A DNA stretch of 64,000 nucleotides from Vermamoeba vermiformis (lineage: Eukaryota > Tubulinea > Echinamoebida). Where the stretch lies: NCBI GenBank assembly GCA_045837725.1, contig JBEWZL010000239.1, positions 62,001 to 126,000 of the forward strand, written 5' to 3'. Below the pieces are notes generated by a model. That model was not told where the DNA came from and did no database searches. It saw only the letters and a list, made by a program, of their open reading frames with translations. Position 1 is the stretch's first letter; each line of letters begins with the position of its first letter. The position numbers and the translations under genes were made by a program. Shown piece after piece: positions 34,901 through 47,606 of this stretch.

Positions 34901-37900
34901 TGTAATGGTCGAAGACAACGATTCATTTTCTTCTTGGAGCTTGGCTACCTCTTCAGAAGCCTTGTTAGCGTCGGGTGAAGGCGTAGTGGATTTCTTGGCC
35001 TTCTCCTCCTGCAGCATTATTTAATTAGTTACGAAATTCGCAGAATTATTTGTTGAGACTTACAGCTTCGTGCAACTGCTTTGTAAGTGATTGATTTTGC
35101 TTCTGCAAGTGCTTGTTATCCTTTTCAAGAGCCTCGCTATTAGCCACAAGTTGCTCCATGATTCGGTTCGTCTCTTCGTACTTTTCGGTCAAATCTTTGA
35201 CTTTTGCTTCAGCAGACGATAGTTGATCCTTCAACTGCAAGTTATCAACGTTCAAATTGCGCAGTTGATTCTCTTGCAAGTCAATTACTTCGTTCTGCAG
35301 CGCTTGATTTTGTTCTTCAAGCTTTTGTACGCGTCGGCTCTCCGAGTCGTAGAGCTCTTGCATTTCCTTCAGCTGAGCAGCTAACTCTGAATTATCGGTG
35401 TCGTTGCTAGGAGCAGGAGTAGGAGCAGTTCCATTCTCGACTGGTTTTTGTTTCGCCAACTCCTCGATCTGCTTTTCGTACTCCTTGTTCTTGACCTCAA
35501 GCTCGTCGACCATTGCTAAAAATCCATTAATATCGCATAGTTTACAGGATAATTCGACTTACCTTTGAACGTGGTATTTTCCAAGTCGAGTTCAGTTCGC
35601 AACTGCTTTTCGAGCAAGATCTGTTGCTTAACTTTCTCGAGTTTGCTCTTCAAGACTCCTGCAATCAAATATTAGATAAATGGTAATTTGTTTTGTATCG
35701 TTGATATTACCGAAATCGCGTTGGAATTTGTTCAGATCATCTTGCAACTGAGCAGATTTGGCAGCTTCAGCCGACAACTTAGCTTGCAACTCTTCTTGAA
35801 CATTGGAAGAAGCCTCTCCATTCGTAGTATTGGCTGCAGCGTTCTCACTAAGCGACTTGAGCTCTTGTTTCAACGCATCCACCTCTTTAGTTTTCTGATC
35901 ACGTTCGCTTTCAAGCTGAGCCACCGTTGCTTGTTGTTGCGCCAATTTGCTTTCAGATTCAACGAGCTTAGCGCTGACGTCATTCAACTTGGCCTGAAGT
36001 TCTTGTTTCAAAGATTCCAACTCTTGGACCTTTTGATCGCGATCCCCTTCACCTTGCTTTAAGAACTCTTGCTGCTTCGCTAACTGTTGTTCGGACTCGC
36101 TTAACTTGTTTGTAATCTCGTGCAATTTTGTTTCATGCTCTTGCTTCAAGGACTCTAACTCCTTAGCCTTCTGATCTCGATCGGATTCGATCTGCTTGAC
36201 CAGAGAGTCGTGTTGAGTAAACTTGGCTTCGTATTCGATGACCTTATCATTGATTTCTTTAAGCTTAGTTTGCAGCTCTTGCTTGAGATTTTCAACGTCT
36301 TTAGCCTTTTGATCTCGTTCAGCCTCGATCTGCTTTGTAACGAGTTGTTGCTCAGCGAGCTTAGTCTCAGAGTCGCTTAGCTTATCGTTAACATCCTTCA
36401 ACTGATTTTGCAAATTAGCCAATTGAGCATCACGTTCTTTAACTTCTATCTGCAGGCTCTCGACGGTCTTGGAATGCTCCTGAAAAGAGCATTAGTACGA
36501 GAACAGATCTGACTTCATAAATTACTTACCTGCTTAAGTTTGTTATGTTCAGCATCAACAGCTTGGAACTTTTGCTCCAATTCGTGATAACTCTTTTCTT
36601 GCAAAGTAGCACGAGCAGCGTCGAGATCAGAAGTCAACTTTACAATCTCTTGAGCCTTTTCGTTATCGCCTGCCGCCTTAGTCATAGCATCTATATATAA
36701 ATAATCATGATTAGCCTCAGTAAAATCGAATTTGAAGAAAAAAAATATTGCGGATCTCGATCGGATCTACGTACCGATTTTTTCTTGCTCAGTCTTCTTG
36801 ACGAGGTTCTCCAATCTCACAGCGTTGTTCTTGTGTTCTGCAATCTCTTCGCGGTTCTTCTCGAGCAATGTAATCAACTCGTCGTTTTTCTCAGTTTGTT
36901 CTCTCAACAGCTTCTCGGTCTGTTCGATTTTCATGCCCATCGACAAATTCTCAGTAATCGACTCTTGCAGCTTAGTATCCAACTCCTTCACTTTAATAGT
37001 CTTCTGATCCAATTGGTTTTGCAAATGAGTGATGCTCAGCTCTTGTTTTTTGTTCGACAACTCCAACTCTTCAATGCGTGATTTGTAGCTGTCATTTGCA
37101 GCTCCTGATTCACTACTAACTTTTTTCAATTGTTCTTCGAGAGTTTTAATCTGTTCTGATTTTTCTTTCAAAGTGTTATTGAACGTGTTCGTAGAATCTT
37201 CGAGTTTCTTATTAAAAGTCGTTTCTTGGTGTCGCAATTGTTCCATCAACGCAGCAACTTGTTCGTCTTTGGCACCGCCATTCGAAGAAATTAAATCATC
37301 GAGTTGTTTTTTTGCAGTCTCATAATCACGTTTCAAAGCGCCGTAATTATCTTTTTCAACGCCCAATTTAGCTTTCATTTCTTCAAGTTCCTGACGCAAC
37401 GAAACTGCTTCGAGAGATTTGCTCGCTACAATAGATTAAGTTAATATGCAGACCTTATAATTATGTTACTTGATTGGAAGCGCAGTTTACTCGAATCAGT
37501 GTTCGCGTGGAGCAGATCCGTTTGCAAATTGACGTTCGATGTGGTCAGCTGTGCAATCTCTCCTTGGAGTTTTTCATTTTCACGCTTCAATTGCTTGTTT
37601 TCTTCCTCTAACTTGCTCACCTAAAAATTCACGTTAAACGTGACCACTAACTTAGTGAAGCAATTATATCACGTTATCCGCCTTGGACAGCATGAAAATA
37701 CAAGTGTATCAATACACTTAATAGACTAATTGACACGGAAAAGTATAAAACTGAAGTGTCACCGATGTAAGTACTGATGACAGGTGTCAAACTGAAACTT
37801 ACATCAACTTGAGGCTTGAGATCGTTGCTCGAGGAGTTCAAACTGTTCGGGCCAGCGTTAGGATTGACAGGTGAGAACTGTGCGCTCTGTCGTTGTCCCT

Positions 37901-39041
37901 TGCCACCAATCAACACGCGCTCGGGGGTTGCAGGTCCTGCAGTGCCACCAGGATTTGACGCAGTGGACGGTCGTCTTTGCAATGGAGGTGCACCACCGCC
38001 TATAGTACCTTTGCGTGACGCTGGTGAAGTTGTCGCAGATCCAGGTCCCGTAGAGTTGGTCAAATTGTTATCTCGTGCAGGGGTCGTTGGAGTCTTGGCA
38101 TTAGCCACTGCAGGTGTTTTGGGCGAATTACTTTGCGGCGAAGTCGTTTGTGGTGTTAAAGGACCCATTGTTATTTTTTGGCCGCCTTTCAGCTTTTGCA
38201 ACCAGCCGATCCATTTTTCTTTTTCGGCCTATTTGCAATTTATTAATTGATTTTCATTATAAATAAAATACGAGTATTATATAATTAATATTATGGGTAG
38301 ATTGGTTAGAACTCATATTGACTGGAATATTCAATGCCGTAAAGATTCTTAAGTGCACAACGGCAGATCTCTCGTTTAGATTATCTTATAATTTGCAAAA
38401 TAAATATGACAGAAACATGCAGGTAATAACGATGTCAATTCAATGCGCAGATGAATTTGTAGAGCTGACAACAGATCTTTCTAGAAGAAAGAACACTTAC
38501 CGGACCCTCAGCTGATAAATAATAAATTCTAGCAGAAGTATCAATTGTAAATCCACAATCTCCAACTTTTTTATCGTGCACCTGAATAAACACGTCAATA
38601 AGAATTTCCGCTTGGCCATCTGGCTGGATCTGACTTACTTGAATCGACGGACCAACAAGATTAATTTCAGCTAACGAAATATAACCCAATATTGTCGTAT
38701 CATTCGGTGTTTTCCTATTTTTGAGGGAAGTTAATTGGCGTAGGTTAAAAAATCAATATCACATTAAATAGCCAATTTATGCTTTATTTTAATTAAACTA
38801 TTTATTAAAAAATGTAATCAATAATTTGGCATAATAAATACGAATTTATATAAACTGTAGGTCAGTTGGAAAATTCGATCCGCAGTAAAAAAACCCGTAA
38901 CAATTACTACGGCACTATTAATATGCTCAATACTTACTTATAATCAATGCACTTCGTTGTATCATTATAACAGAACCACCGTTTCTGCCATTGTTTTAAT
39001 CCAGTTGGTGATTGTTTGTATAACCACCCGGAATAGTCCAT
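31935..39041 (-). CDS. Very long PH-domain coiled-coil protein
   Basis: 1937 residues in 15 exons. An N-terminal PH domain (MDYSGWLYKQSPTGLKQWQK, then RWFCYND, ending WIGWLQKLK) is followed by a Pro/Ser/Thr-rich linker of about 110 residues. Then come about 1700 residues of nearly continuous heptad coiled coil, interrupted near the C-terminus by a Ser/Pro linker (LVRRTSEAG and LVRRPDFDSPSTP region). It ends LQAQVTPQPSTTQ. Minus-strand exons: 38938-39041, 38501-38714, 37803-38228, 37491-37620, 36775-37425, 36530-36690, 35711-36479, 35563-35658, 35064-35515, 33342-35008, 33066-33288, 32682-33017, 32373-32630, 32083-32320, 31935-32023. Phases agree throughout. The PH domain suggests membrane or phosphoinositide contact; a tether or scaffold is plausible. 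No named family recognised, and coiled coil gives false matches to myosins and golgins. Confidence 0.85.
37778..37789. promoter_or_regulatory. Near-copy of the TGACA-N2-TGTCA palindrome
   Basis: TGACAGGTGTCA, one base from the six exact copies, in an intron of the PH/coiled-coil gene. It still fits TGACA-N2-TGTCA. Confidence 0.35.
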
Positions 39042-39216
39042 TTACAACATAAGAAACTATATAATACAAATAAATATAATATGTAAAGAATACTATTCAC
39101 CACAAACGATGACTTGAAGAACTAAACAAAAAAAATCAATGGTCGTAATTTTCAGGTGCGCGCTGTCAAACAACATATTAGCGAGGCGTAATACTACCTT
39201 CATCTAATAATATGCA

Positions 39217-41623
39217 ATGAGTATTGAAATTGCGTTGCCAGAAGAGATTATCACGCTGATAATCAAATCAATCTCAGATCCTGCAACTGCTGCTCGCTGT
39301 ATCTGCGTCTGTTCTTGTTGGAAATCGACAATTGATCGAGCATCGTTTTGGAGAGTACGTTAATAATATTTACGCATTTTATTCTCACGATGATTCTCGT
39401 GCATTGGTTAATGAACGTCCTTGGGTTAGATAATTTTTAAAATTATTAATTTCTGAAAATCTCCCTCTTCGGCGTATCACTGATGTATTTTTCGCAAAGG
39501 AGCTTTATTATTCGAGTATCATTCCGAAAAAGTTCGAAGTTGCAGGAGATCTCCCTTCAGATCACAGACTCAACACACCATTTTGGAAGAACCGTGTTAT
39601 TCTAACATACGGCATTCAAAAATCTATTAAGCAACGGAAGTAAGTCAAAGTTGCTATCCACAGTTATCGAGAAAAATGAACTAAACCACTTCTGATTTAC
39701 TACTACAGTAGTAGTTAGCTAATATGAGTCTTTAGATGTCTTCCTCGTATTGTCGCCTCGTCCACAACGGCAATTAGCGGAGTTTCCATTCGTGCAAGAA
39801 CGAAATCCTGCAATAAAACTCATTGCGCTATTACTTGGGAGGTTGATAGTCCTTTATACATGTAAGTGGTGGTAAGATCTTACTAAGTAATTAATTTTGT
39901 CCACAGATCATCCGACACTGAATACTTCACGGAAGTAGCGAAGATCGGATCAGATCGTTCTCACGGGTTTGTAAGTCCCTCCAAAATTGGTAGTATTGAT
40001 CAATACTGATTATGTACAGCACAGTAGTGTCGTGCTCCACGGCAATTATGCTCTTTTTTGCGTAAGTCGTTGCTCGATCTGCAGGTGGTCGGTGGAAACT
40101 TTTAGTCAAGCCTAGCAAGATTTAATATTGTTTAACAGGACGTGACACCATATCGCGAAGTGGACTTATCCTCCATTACTGTCGTCAGGTTCAATCCCAG
40201 CACGTACCACGTTGACTTCAACAAACCAAAGCCAGATCCCATTACAATCCCCAATGCGCGCAAAATGGCAAAACGAGTCGAAACACAGTTAAAGTACCTT
40301 GTTATAGCCTCTTATGAAGATGAAAATAAGTACGGCGGTGTATCTACTTGACGCTATTTAGTGACACGTGTCAAATAATCCGCACTAACTTTCCGTTGCA
40401 GTTGCACTGTCAATGTCGTGGATCTCGATAAGCGACAGATAGTCTTCACTGAAGAGTACATGGGCCAATACAAGACGCTTGTCGCTCATGGAACCAAGTT
40501 TGCATTGCTGACGCGTCTTGGTGTCACCGTCGTTGATTTCATTTCCAAACAAATAGTCTTTTCTTCCGAAATTAGCGGAATTGACGCCCTTTTGCTCGAC
40601 GACACGGTACGTTTTTGACTCCTCGGTAAAGAAAACTAACTTATTATCGAACAGCTAGTTTACATTGAATATAAAACGCGATTTGTTACGCAAGTCGACC
40701 TCAGCAGCGGCTTAAGCAAGACCTTTGACGTATGCGACATAACATTTAATTACAAGAAGATAATAACCGGAAGCAGGTCAAAATTGAAGGAAAGATCGAG
40801 GATCAGGAGCGAATTTCACAACTTTTTATGTACCAAGGCCTCTTTGTATTCATAGCGAATGACAAATTCTACTTCTACACTCCTGAGCTCGAACTAGTGG
40901 CTGTACAAAGATTCAGTTTACGGCTGGATTATGTCACGGATGTGGTGACCCTCGTAAGCACCCAGTTAACTGACAAACTGTCAATATTGATAATTGTTAT
41001 CAGGGAAACGGAAATATGGCAATCATACTCTTTAGCGGCTCTGTTCTCGATGTTAGTTTCAATCCGAAAGACACCGAGCAACTCACAGAGTTGGATCTTG
41101 TCGAGCCAAATGGAAACGTTAAGGTATATTTCTCGGATCCGTGAACCGTACAATATTATAATATTATTTTAGAACCATGCATGTCCTGCATCGGACTTGC
41201 TCGAGAGCGTTGGAAAAGTCAATCAACAGGGCGAGCCGGATGTGGTAACGTCTTTGTACTTCCACACGACTGGCCAAAAAAGGTACGGTCAAACATCACT
41301 ATCTAATAATACTTTTATATTAATTGATTAGATATGGCATGTTCTTCCCCATATTCTTGCATAATGATGAGAACAAAGTTGCCGAGAAATTATGTGTGCA
41401 TTCTCGCCATGCACTCGATATGCACGCTCAATATCACGTTCCATTCATACTTATAGGACTCTCTGCTTCACAAACGGTACAACAATACGAAACAGTACTA
41501 TTCGATTCTAAACAAAACCTGAAATTTTACGGTACGATCGGGATCTTCTGCGAGGAGAAAGTTAATGAAGATTGGGTCTTTGTTAAACCCAATACTGATG
41601 AATGGAGGTCACTTATCAAATAA
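39217..41623 (+). CDS. F-box protein, tandem copy 1
   Basis: 559 residues. The N-terminal F-box is LPEEIITLIIKSISDPATAARC, then VCSCWKSTIDRASFWR, the SKP1-binding module of SCF ubiquitin ligases. The remaining 500 residues are mostly beta-strand-like, with repeated hydrophobic patterns (CTVNVVDLDKRQIVFTEEY; VVDFISKQIVFSSEI; LFVFIANDKFYFYTPELELV) suggesting a beta-propeller-type substrate domain, though without WD signatures. Exons: 39217-39354, 39500-39639, 39736-39861, 39907-39970, 40020-40061, 40139-40329, 40402-40606, 40655-40729, 40777-40953, 41004-41123, 41173-41282, 41332-41623. A two-codon upstream ORF (ATG CAA TGA at 39212) overlaps the chosen start. Substrate unknown. Confidence 0.85.
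40362..40373. promoter_or_regulatory. TGACACGTGTCA palindrome (F-box copy 1 intron)
   Basis: Exact copy in intron 6 of the first F-box gene. Confidence 0.5.
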
Positions 41624-41744
41624 TAAATTGCAATTCTTGCCACTCGTCATCAGAGTTTCTTTTTTTTGACAGCACAAGTTCTTTTTTTGAATTTTTGTGC
41701 TGAACCACAACCATATCTATATTTATTTATTTATTTATTCTTGA

Positions 41745-44081
41745 ATGGACGAAGAGATCGTATTACCAGTAGAGATTATTAGGCTGATAGTCCAGTCAAT
41801 CTCAGATCCTGCAACTGCTGCTCGCTGTCTTGGAGTCTGTTCTCGTTGGAAATCATCCATTGATCGAGCATCCTTTTGGAGAGTATGTTAACAATATTTT
41901 CGCATTTTATTCTGAAGATGATTCTACTTGTAATTTATTTAAAAATTAATTTATCGCAAGTTAATGTTACTTAACCATTTTATTTACAAGTAAATGCAAT
42001 GATTATTTTATATTAATAACGATTTATTTTGCGAAAAGGAGCTTTATTATTCGAGCATCGTTCCGAAAAAATTCGAAGTTGCAGGAGATCTCCCTTCAGA
42101 TCACAGACTCAACACACCATTTTGGAAGAACCGTGTTATTCTAACATACGGCATTCAAAAATCTATAAAAAAACAAAAGTAAGAAGCTTATATTCAATAC
42201 TAATTTCTCAACAATACATCATTAACGGATGTGCCTGTAGATGCCTTCCTCGTATCATTGCCTCGACGGTGATTGATGCAAATCGTACTTATCATCACCC
42301 GAGAGTACAATCGTTCAACAAAACTCATTGTGCCATCACTTGGGAGTACGAACGACCGATGGACAGGTGCGTGCATAATACAACATAACAATATTCGCCG
42401 AAAGCTAATTGATGCGCAGGTCAACTGACAACTTGTACCTCTCGGAGTTGATGAAGATCGGAGCGAATATACCTTCGCAGTGTTTCGTGAGTACCTTCTA
42501 TAGTACCATTACTTATAATATATGCGTCTAACGGTATTCGCAGGACTGGGCAACTCTACTACTTCACGGCGACTATGTCTTGTTCTGCGTAAGTGGCACG
42601 TGTAAATGATCTTGTGACATTCAGTAAGCATCGAGACATGCACTAACAATTTGTTTTCAAAGAACGTGACGCCATATCGCAATGCAGATCTGTCTTCGAT
42701 TCGCATTGTCAGGTTCAATCCCAACACTTACCACAATGATCTTGACAAACCAACGCCAGATCCACTTGTCATTTCCAATGCATGCAAGATGGCCAAGCAC
42801 GTGGACAGGCAATCAAAGTACTTTGTCGTTGCTTCCTACGAAGGTGACCAGTGGTATGACACGCGAAAGTGACACGTGTCACTCATACTAATCATGCGTT
42901 ACAGCTGCACTGTTAATGTCGTGGATCTCGATAAGCGACAGATAGTCTTTACTGAAGAGTACAAAGGGAGGTACACGACTGTTGTGGCTTGCGGCACCAA
43001 GTTTGCACTGCTCACCAATCTCGGCGTTATCGTCGTTGATTTCATTTCCAAACAAATAGTCTTTTCATCGAAGGTCAATGCCACTGACGCCTTGTTGTTC
43101 GAAGATACTGTAAGTTCGTTACTACATAAGTGCTTGTGTTTATTGATTGCTGATATCATTAATTCAACTAGATATATATCCTTGAAAAAAAGCGGTCCAT
43201 TATGGAAGTCCAGTTCAGCGGTCATAGGGGAGGCAATAGACGCCGCTTTACAACTACAAAAGCAGTCTCGAAGATTTTTATGTACCAAGGCATGTTCGTG
43301 CTAGTATCTAACTCTCCAGAGACCCATGCACTATACTTCTATACTCCATCATTCGAACAAGTCGCTGAATTCATCTTGCCTCATGAAGACGTCGCGGATG
43401 TGGTGACCCTTGTAAGCACCTCTCGCTTAGTACTCAACTCTGCAATACTAATGTTTGTAGGGCAATGGCAATATGGTGATCACATTCGAAGATGATGGGG
43501 CTGTTTTCAATGTTAGTTTCAATCCGAAAGACACAGAGCAACTCGTCGAGTTGGATCTGGTTGAGCCAAACGGAAATGTTAAGGTTTGTCTTTTCGTAGC
43601 CCCGATAATATAATAACAATATCTTAGAGCCATGTATGCAGTGCATCGGACTTGCTCGAGAGCTTTAGAATGGTCAATCAACAAGGCGAGGCGATGGATG
43701 GGGTAACGTCGTTGTACATCCACACGACTGGCCAAAAAAGGTAAGAAATAATCCTGAACTCGTAGAAATGACATTAAATATTAATGCTTCAGGTATGGCA
43801 TGCTCTTGTCTGTTATCCCGAATCAAGAGGTGCCTCAAACGACCAATGAGATCGCAGAGAAGTTAATTGAGGGTTCGGCGAAAAGACTTAGTATAAGCCC
43901 TCAGTACAAAACGCCATTCAGAAATGTCGGCTTTGCTCCCTTTCAATCGGTACGGCGCTACGGAATCAACCAACCGAAGAGATTCCAAGGTACGATCGGG
44001 ATCTTCTGTGAGCAGAACTTTGGCGAGTGGTTCTTTGTTAAGCCCGATACTAATGAATGGAAGGAGCTTCTCAAGCAATAA
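41745..44081 (+). CDS. F-box protein, tandem copy 2
   Basis: 563 residues, paralogue of the preceding gene and only about 120 bp downstream. F-box: LPVEIIRLIVQSISDPATAARC, then VCSRWKSSIDRASFWR. Long shared stretches remain, such as VNVVDLDKRQIVFTEEY and VSFNPKDTEQL(T/V)ELDLVEPNGNVK. Exon lengths match copy 1 in several positions (138, 140, 126, 205 nt). Exons: 41745-41882, 42039-42178, 42241-42366, 42420-42486, 42544-42588, 42663-42868, 42905-43109, 43172-43411, 43461-43583, 43628-43740, 43793-44081. One intron of copy 1 (between its exons 8 and 9) is absent here. An (ATTT)n run sits just upstream of the start. Confidence 0.85.
42870..42881. promoter_or_regulatory. TGACACGTGTCA palindrome (F-box copy 2 intron)
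   Basis: Exact copy right at the 5' end of intron 6 of the second F-box gene, the same intron that carries it in copy 1. Confidence 0.5.
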
Positions 44082-44272
44082 ATTGTCATATTCGCACTGA
44101 CTGTTCAATTCGGTGCGAATTTTTCTGGCGACTCCCAAATCTTTCGTTAAAAACTATTCTCTCTCGAAATTATAGCGCATACCACGTCATTAATACGACT
44201 ATAGTAATATTTTGCCACATCTGGTAGCAAGTGATTAAATCAGCGTCAGAAAGAAACCGCTGATCGATCCAG

Positions 44273-46991
44273 ATGGCGTTTTTCAAAAAATTTGGAAGTT
44301 GGGGATCTAAAGAAGGTAATACACCGATATACTCCCTTCTTCTCTAATTTCTTAAATAACGAAAGAATATTTTAATTGAAATTTAAAATTAGATTCAGAA
44401 ACTCTTCAAAATGCAGAGCCTAGCCGACCTTATAATGCTGTCCATAAGGTAAATTTAAATTATTAAATATTATTAAATAAAACTATCGAGTTAATTTTGC
44501 AATAATAGGTCCACGTCAACACAGACTTCAATTGGACGGGTCAAGATCCGCTCGAAATATTTAAATTAGAGAAAAAAGTTGGCGAAGGGTACGCACATTA
44601 TCTACACAAGCCTATATTATAATCATGCAAGTAAATTAAATACTAATTTTATTTATTTGACAGATCTTTTGGAAGTGTTTACAAAGCAGTACATAAAGAC
44701 TTGCCCGGCTTTGTCATCGCAATGAAGTGCATTCAAGTGCTAGACGATGAGAGCAGCGAGGACATTGCTAAAGAAATCAACTTGTTGAAGAAATGTCGAA
44801 ACAATCATATCGTCAATTACTACGGATCTTATTTTAAAGACGGGAAAGTTTGGGTACGCATAGTATTATACTCGTATATGTGTATCATATATCAATAATA
44901 TTTTTAGATTCTGATGGACTACTGTGGAGTTGGATCCATGCGTGACATTATTGAGACCTTAAATAAGCCATTAAATGAAGAACAATTGGCCGTAGTATTG
45001 CGGTAAGCATTCGAATATATTAATTCATTAATGCAATGTCATAAGAAAATATCTGACATCAGTGCGGGATCCACTTTTGACACAGCTTTTTCATGATTAC
45101 ATTAATACTGACACCATTCATTATAGCGGCACTCTTATAGGCTTGGTGTACTTACACACCGCACAAAATATCGTGCATCGTGATCTCAAAGCTGCGAATA
45201 TTTTGTTGAGCGAAGATGCACAGGTCAAAATTGCTGATTTTGGTGTATCGGATCAGATCTACCACACTTTATTGCCCGACGCTTTAGTAGGCACTCCATT
45301 ATGGTACGTACATACTATTTATATAATACTCCTAATCAACCAAAGTTCTATCCGATAAATTTTTATATGACGTGTCAGATGACCTATTGCCGCTACATAT
45401 GATCAGTTCAATATTGAATTCTTTCTGATTTTATTGCCTTTTTAGGATGGCACCGGAGGTCATTAAGAGATCAAAGTACAATTACAAAGCAGACGTGTGG
45501 TCATTGGGAATTACAGCGATTGAAATGGCCGATGGCAGACCACCGCACACTGACATGCATCCACTGCGCGCAATGGTGTTAATTCCAAACAAACCTCCGC
45601 CAACATTAGCAGACCCGTCTAAATGGTCACCAGAGTTGAACGACTTCATCGCCAAGTGTTGCACTAAAGGTACCTCGTGCATTCTACCACGATTATACTA
45701 ATGCTAATCACGTCACTTTAGAATACACAAAGAGACCCAGCGCACAAGATCTTCTTACTGTAAGCTTTAAGCCCTTGAAATTTCGCTATTCTTTTGTCGC
45801 TAAAAATTTGTTATGCAGCACCCGTTCATCATGAAAGCAAAAGATCCCAATATTGTATTGAAGCCACTCATCGCTGAAATGTTAATTGCAAGAATGGTAC
45901 GTGGCATCTCCATTAAAAGATTGCGTGACTCACTCATTTCCTTATTTAGAAGCAAGAAGAAATGGCCGCAAAGACTCCTAGTCCCTCGTACAAATTACAG
46001 TCGCACTCAGCCGTGACATTTATCAACAACAGTCACGCGACTAAACAACGAACCAAAAACAACAAAACAGTCGCCAATCCCATGTCAACCAACGCTAACG
46101 GCACTGCAACCATGAGCGGAACATTTGTCGAGAAATCTAGTGACGCCGATGCGTCTAAGAACAGTGACGATGAAGATGACGAAGATGAAGGCACATTGAT
46201 AATTCGCGGAGATTCCGTTGAATCCATGGGCTACACTGAGACAGCCATAGTCAAAACTACCGTGGAAAAAGACACGCAGAAACGACCGGTCTCGTCGAAG
46301 ATCTCGGAGATTGCTAAGAGCTACGAGAAGCTGCACAATAACAACACTACGAGCAATACTAAGTCCAGTGCTGGCACGAGTAACGGCACATTTGTCGTGA
46401 ATGGCACTGACACGGCCAACAACAACACGTCACCGCGATTGTCGTCTACAACACCACAACAGTCAGTCACCTCGCCGTTTGGAAGCAAACGATTTGAAGG
46501 TACGGCACACGAGAGTAGCTGTCAGCCACGTTATACTAACGTCTTTATCGTGCAGCTATGATGCCTAGAAAAGTGTTCATTGACGCTGGAACACAAACGG
46601 ATCCGGTTAAAACTTCCATGTCAACCGCCCAGTACGTTACAAAATTTATTAGTTTAGTAACATTATTAACACGATTAACTTTAGAATTCTCTCGCTAGTA
46701 GCTATTGTCTTATCAGTTTTACTATCGCTGTCGCTATTATCGATCTATGGCCTAGATCCGTTAGGCAAATCGCTCGGTGGAGCCTATCAGAGCGTGAAAG
46801 ACATTATGACGCACTTCATGAACGATTTATTAGGCACTGGTAATAGCGATCCCATGGTCATTGAACACGGCACAGATGAGTTCTCGCCGAAAGTGTGGCA
46901 AGGAGTGCCGAAACAGCTAGATGTGAGCAGCAAAACTAACGACAAACCTCTTGATGAAGATAAAGGGGGCAGTTGGTGGTCGTGGAGCTAA
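44273..46991 (+). CDS. MST-like STE20 kinase with C-terminal membrane segment
   Basis: 637 residues. Kinase domain about residues 45-320: [14 protein letters not shown] (P-loop), IAMKCIQV (ATP lysine), [44 protein letters not shown]. It matches MST1/2 along its length ([36 protein letters not shown]). The MST activation-loop threonine (N-T-V-I-G-T) is replaced (D-A-L-V-G-T). The rest is a low-complexity Asn/Thr/Ser region with an acidic [11 protein letters not shown] patch, then a strongly hydrophobic helix ([20 protein letters not shown]) about 80 residues before the end. No SARAH domain seen. Exons: 44273-44315, 44393-44448, 44509-44588, 44664-44853, 44908-45002, 45127-45303, 45446-45669, 45722-45759, 45819-45896, 45950-46499, 46556-46631, 46685-46991. 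A membrane-anchored Hippo-type kinase is inference. Confidence 0.9.
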
Positions 46992-47606
46992 AAATGAACG
47001 ATTATTCACTTTTGTAAATAAAACAAGCAATAGAATATTGTATCATCTTCATCTGACGGCCAATTTCGGGCATTTTTATCCGCTATTCAAAGAGTGCCTC
47101 CACGCAAGATATATAATGGGCCTGAAAACTATGGTTGGGACCACTTAGGAAGGTACAACTTTGTTCGGAGATAGGAAAATCAATAAAAATAAGCAGAATA
47201 GTACCCTAATGATAAGCAAAATAACCAATAACGCTCAAATTGCATCCGCGTGTTAATCGAATAAGACATAATTTGGTTATTATTTTGGATCCGAAAGAGA
47301 TCCGTTAGATCCGAGTTAATCGACTTTGTTTGCTCACGAGCGCCTATCCTTAAATATCTATCGGTTAGAATATCTCAATAACAATCGGTTGATAACGAAT
47401 TGTTTACTAACCTACAACGTTAGCTTGCTTTGTCCAACGTATTTTTTTTTTGCAACGTGACATGAATACCACATATGCCTTGTAACATATCGTAGCTTTA
47501 GATGTCATTCTAATACATTATTGAAGATAATTTTGGAATAAATTTGACCAAGATTTGAATTCTGAGAGAAGCAAGAAAAGTTTTGAAGCGCAAACTAAAT
47601 CTGATC
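46992..47606. other. Intergenic region, kinase to RUN gene
   Basis: 3' UTR with an AATAAA-type signal near 47020, then about 550 bp AT-rich sequence. At 47288-47313 GATCCG occurs three times within 26 bp. No gene seen. Confidence 0.5.
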
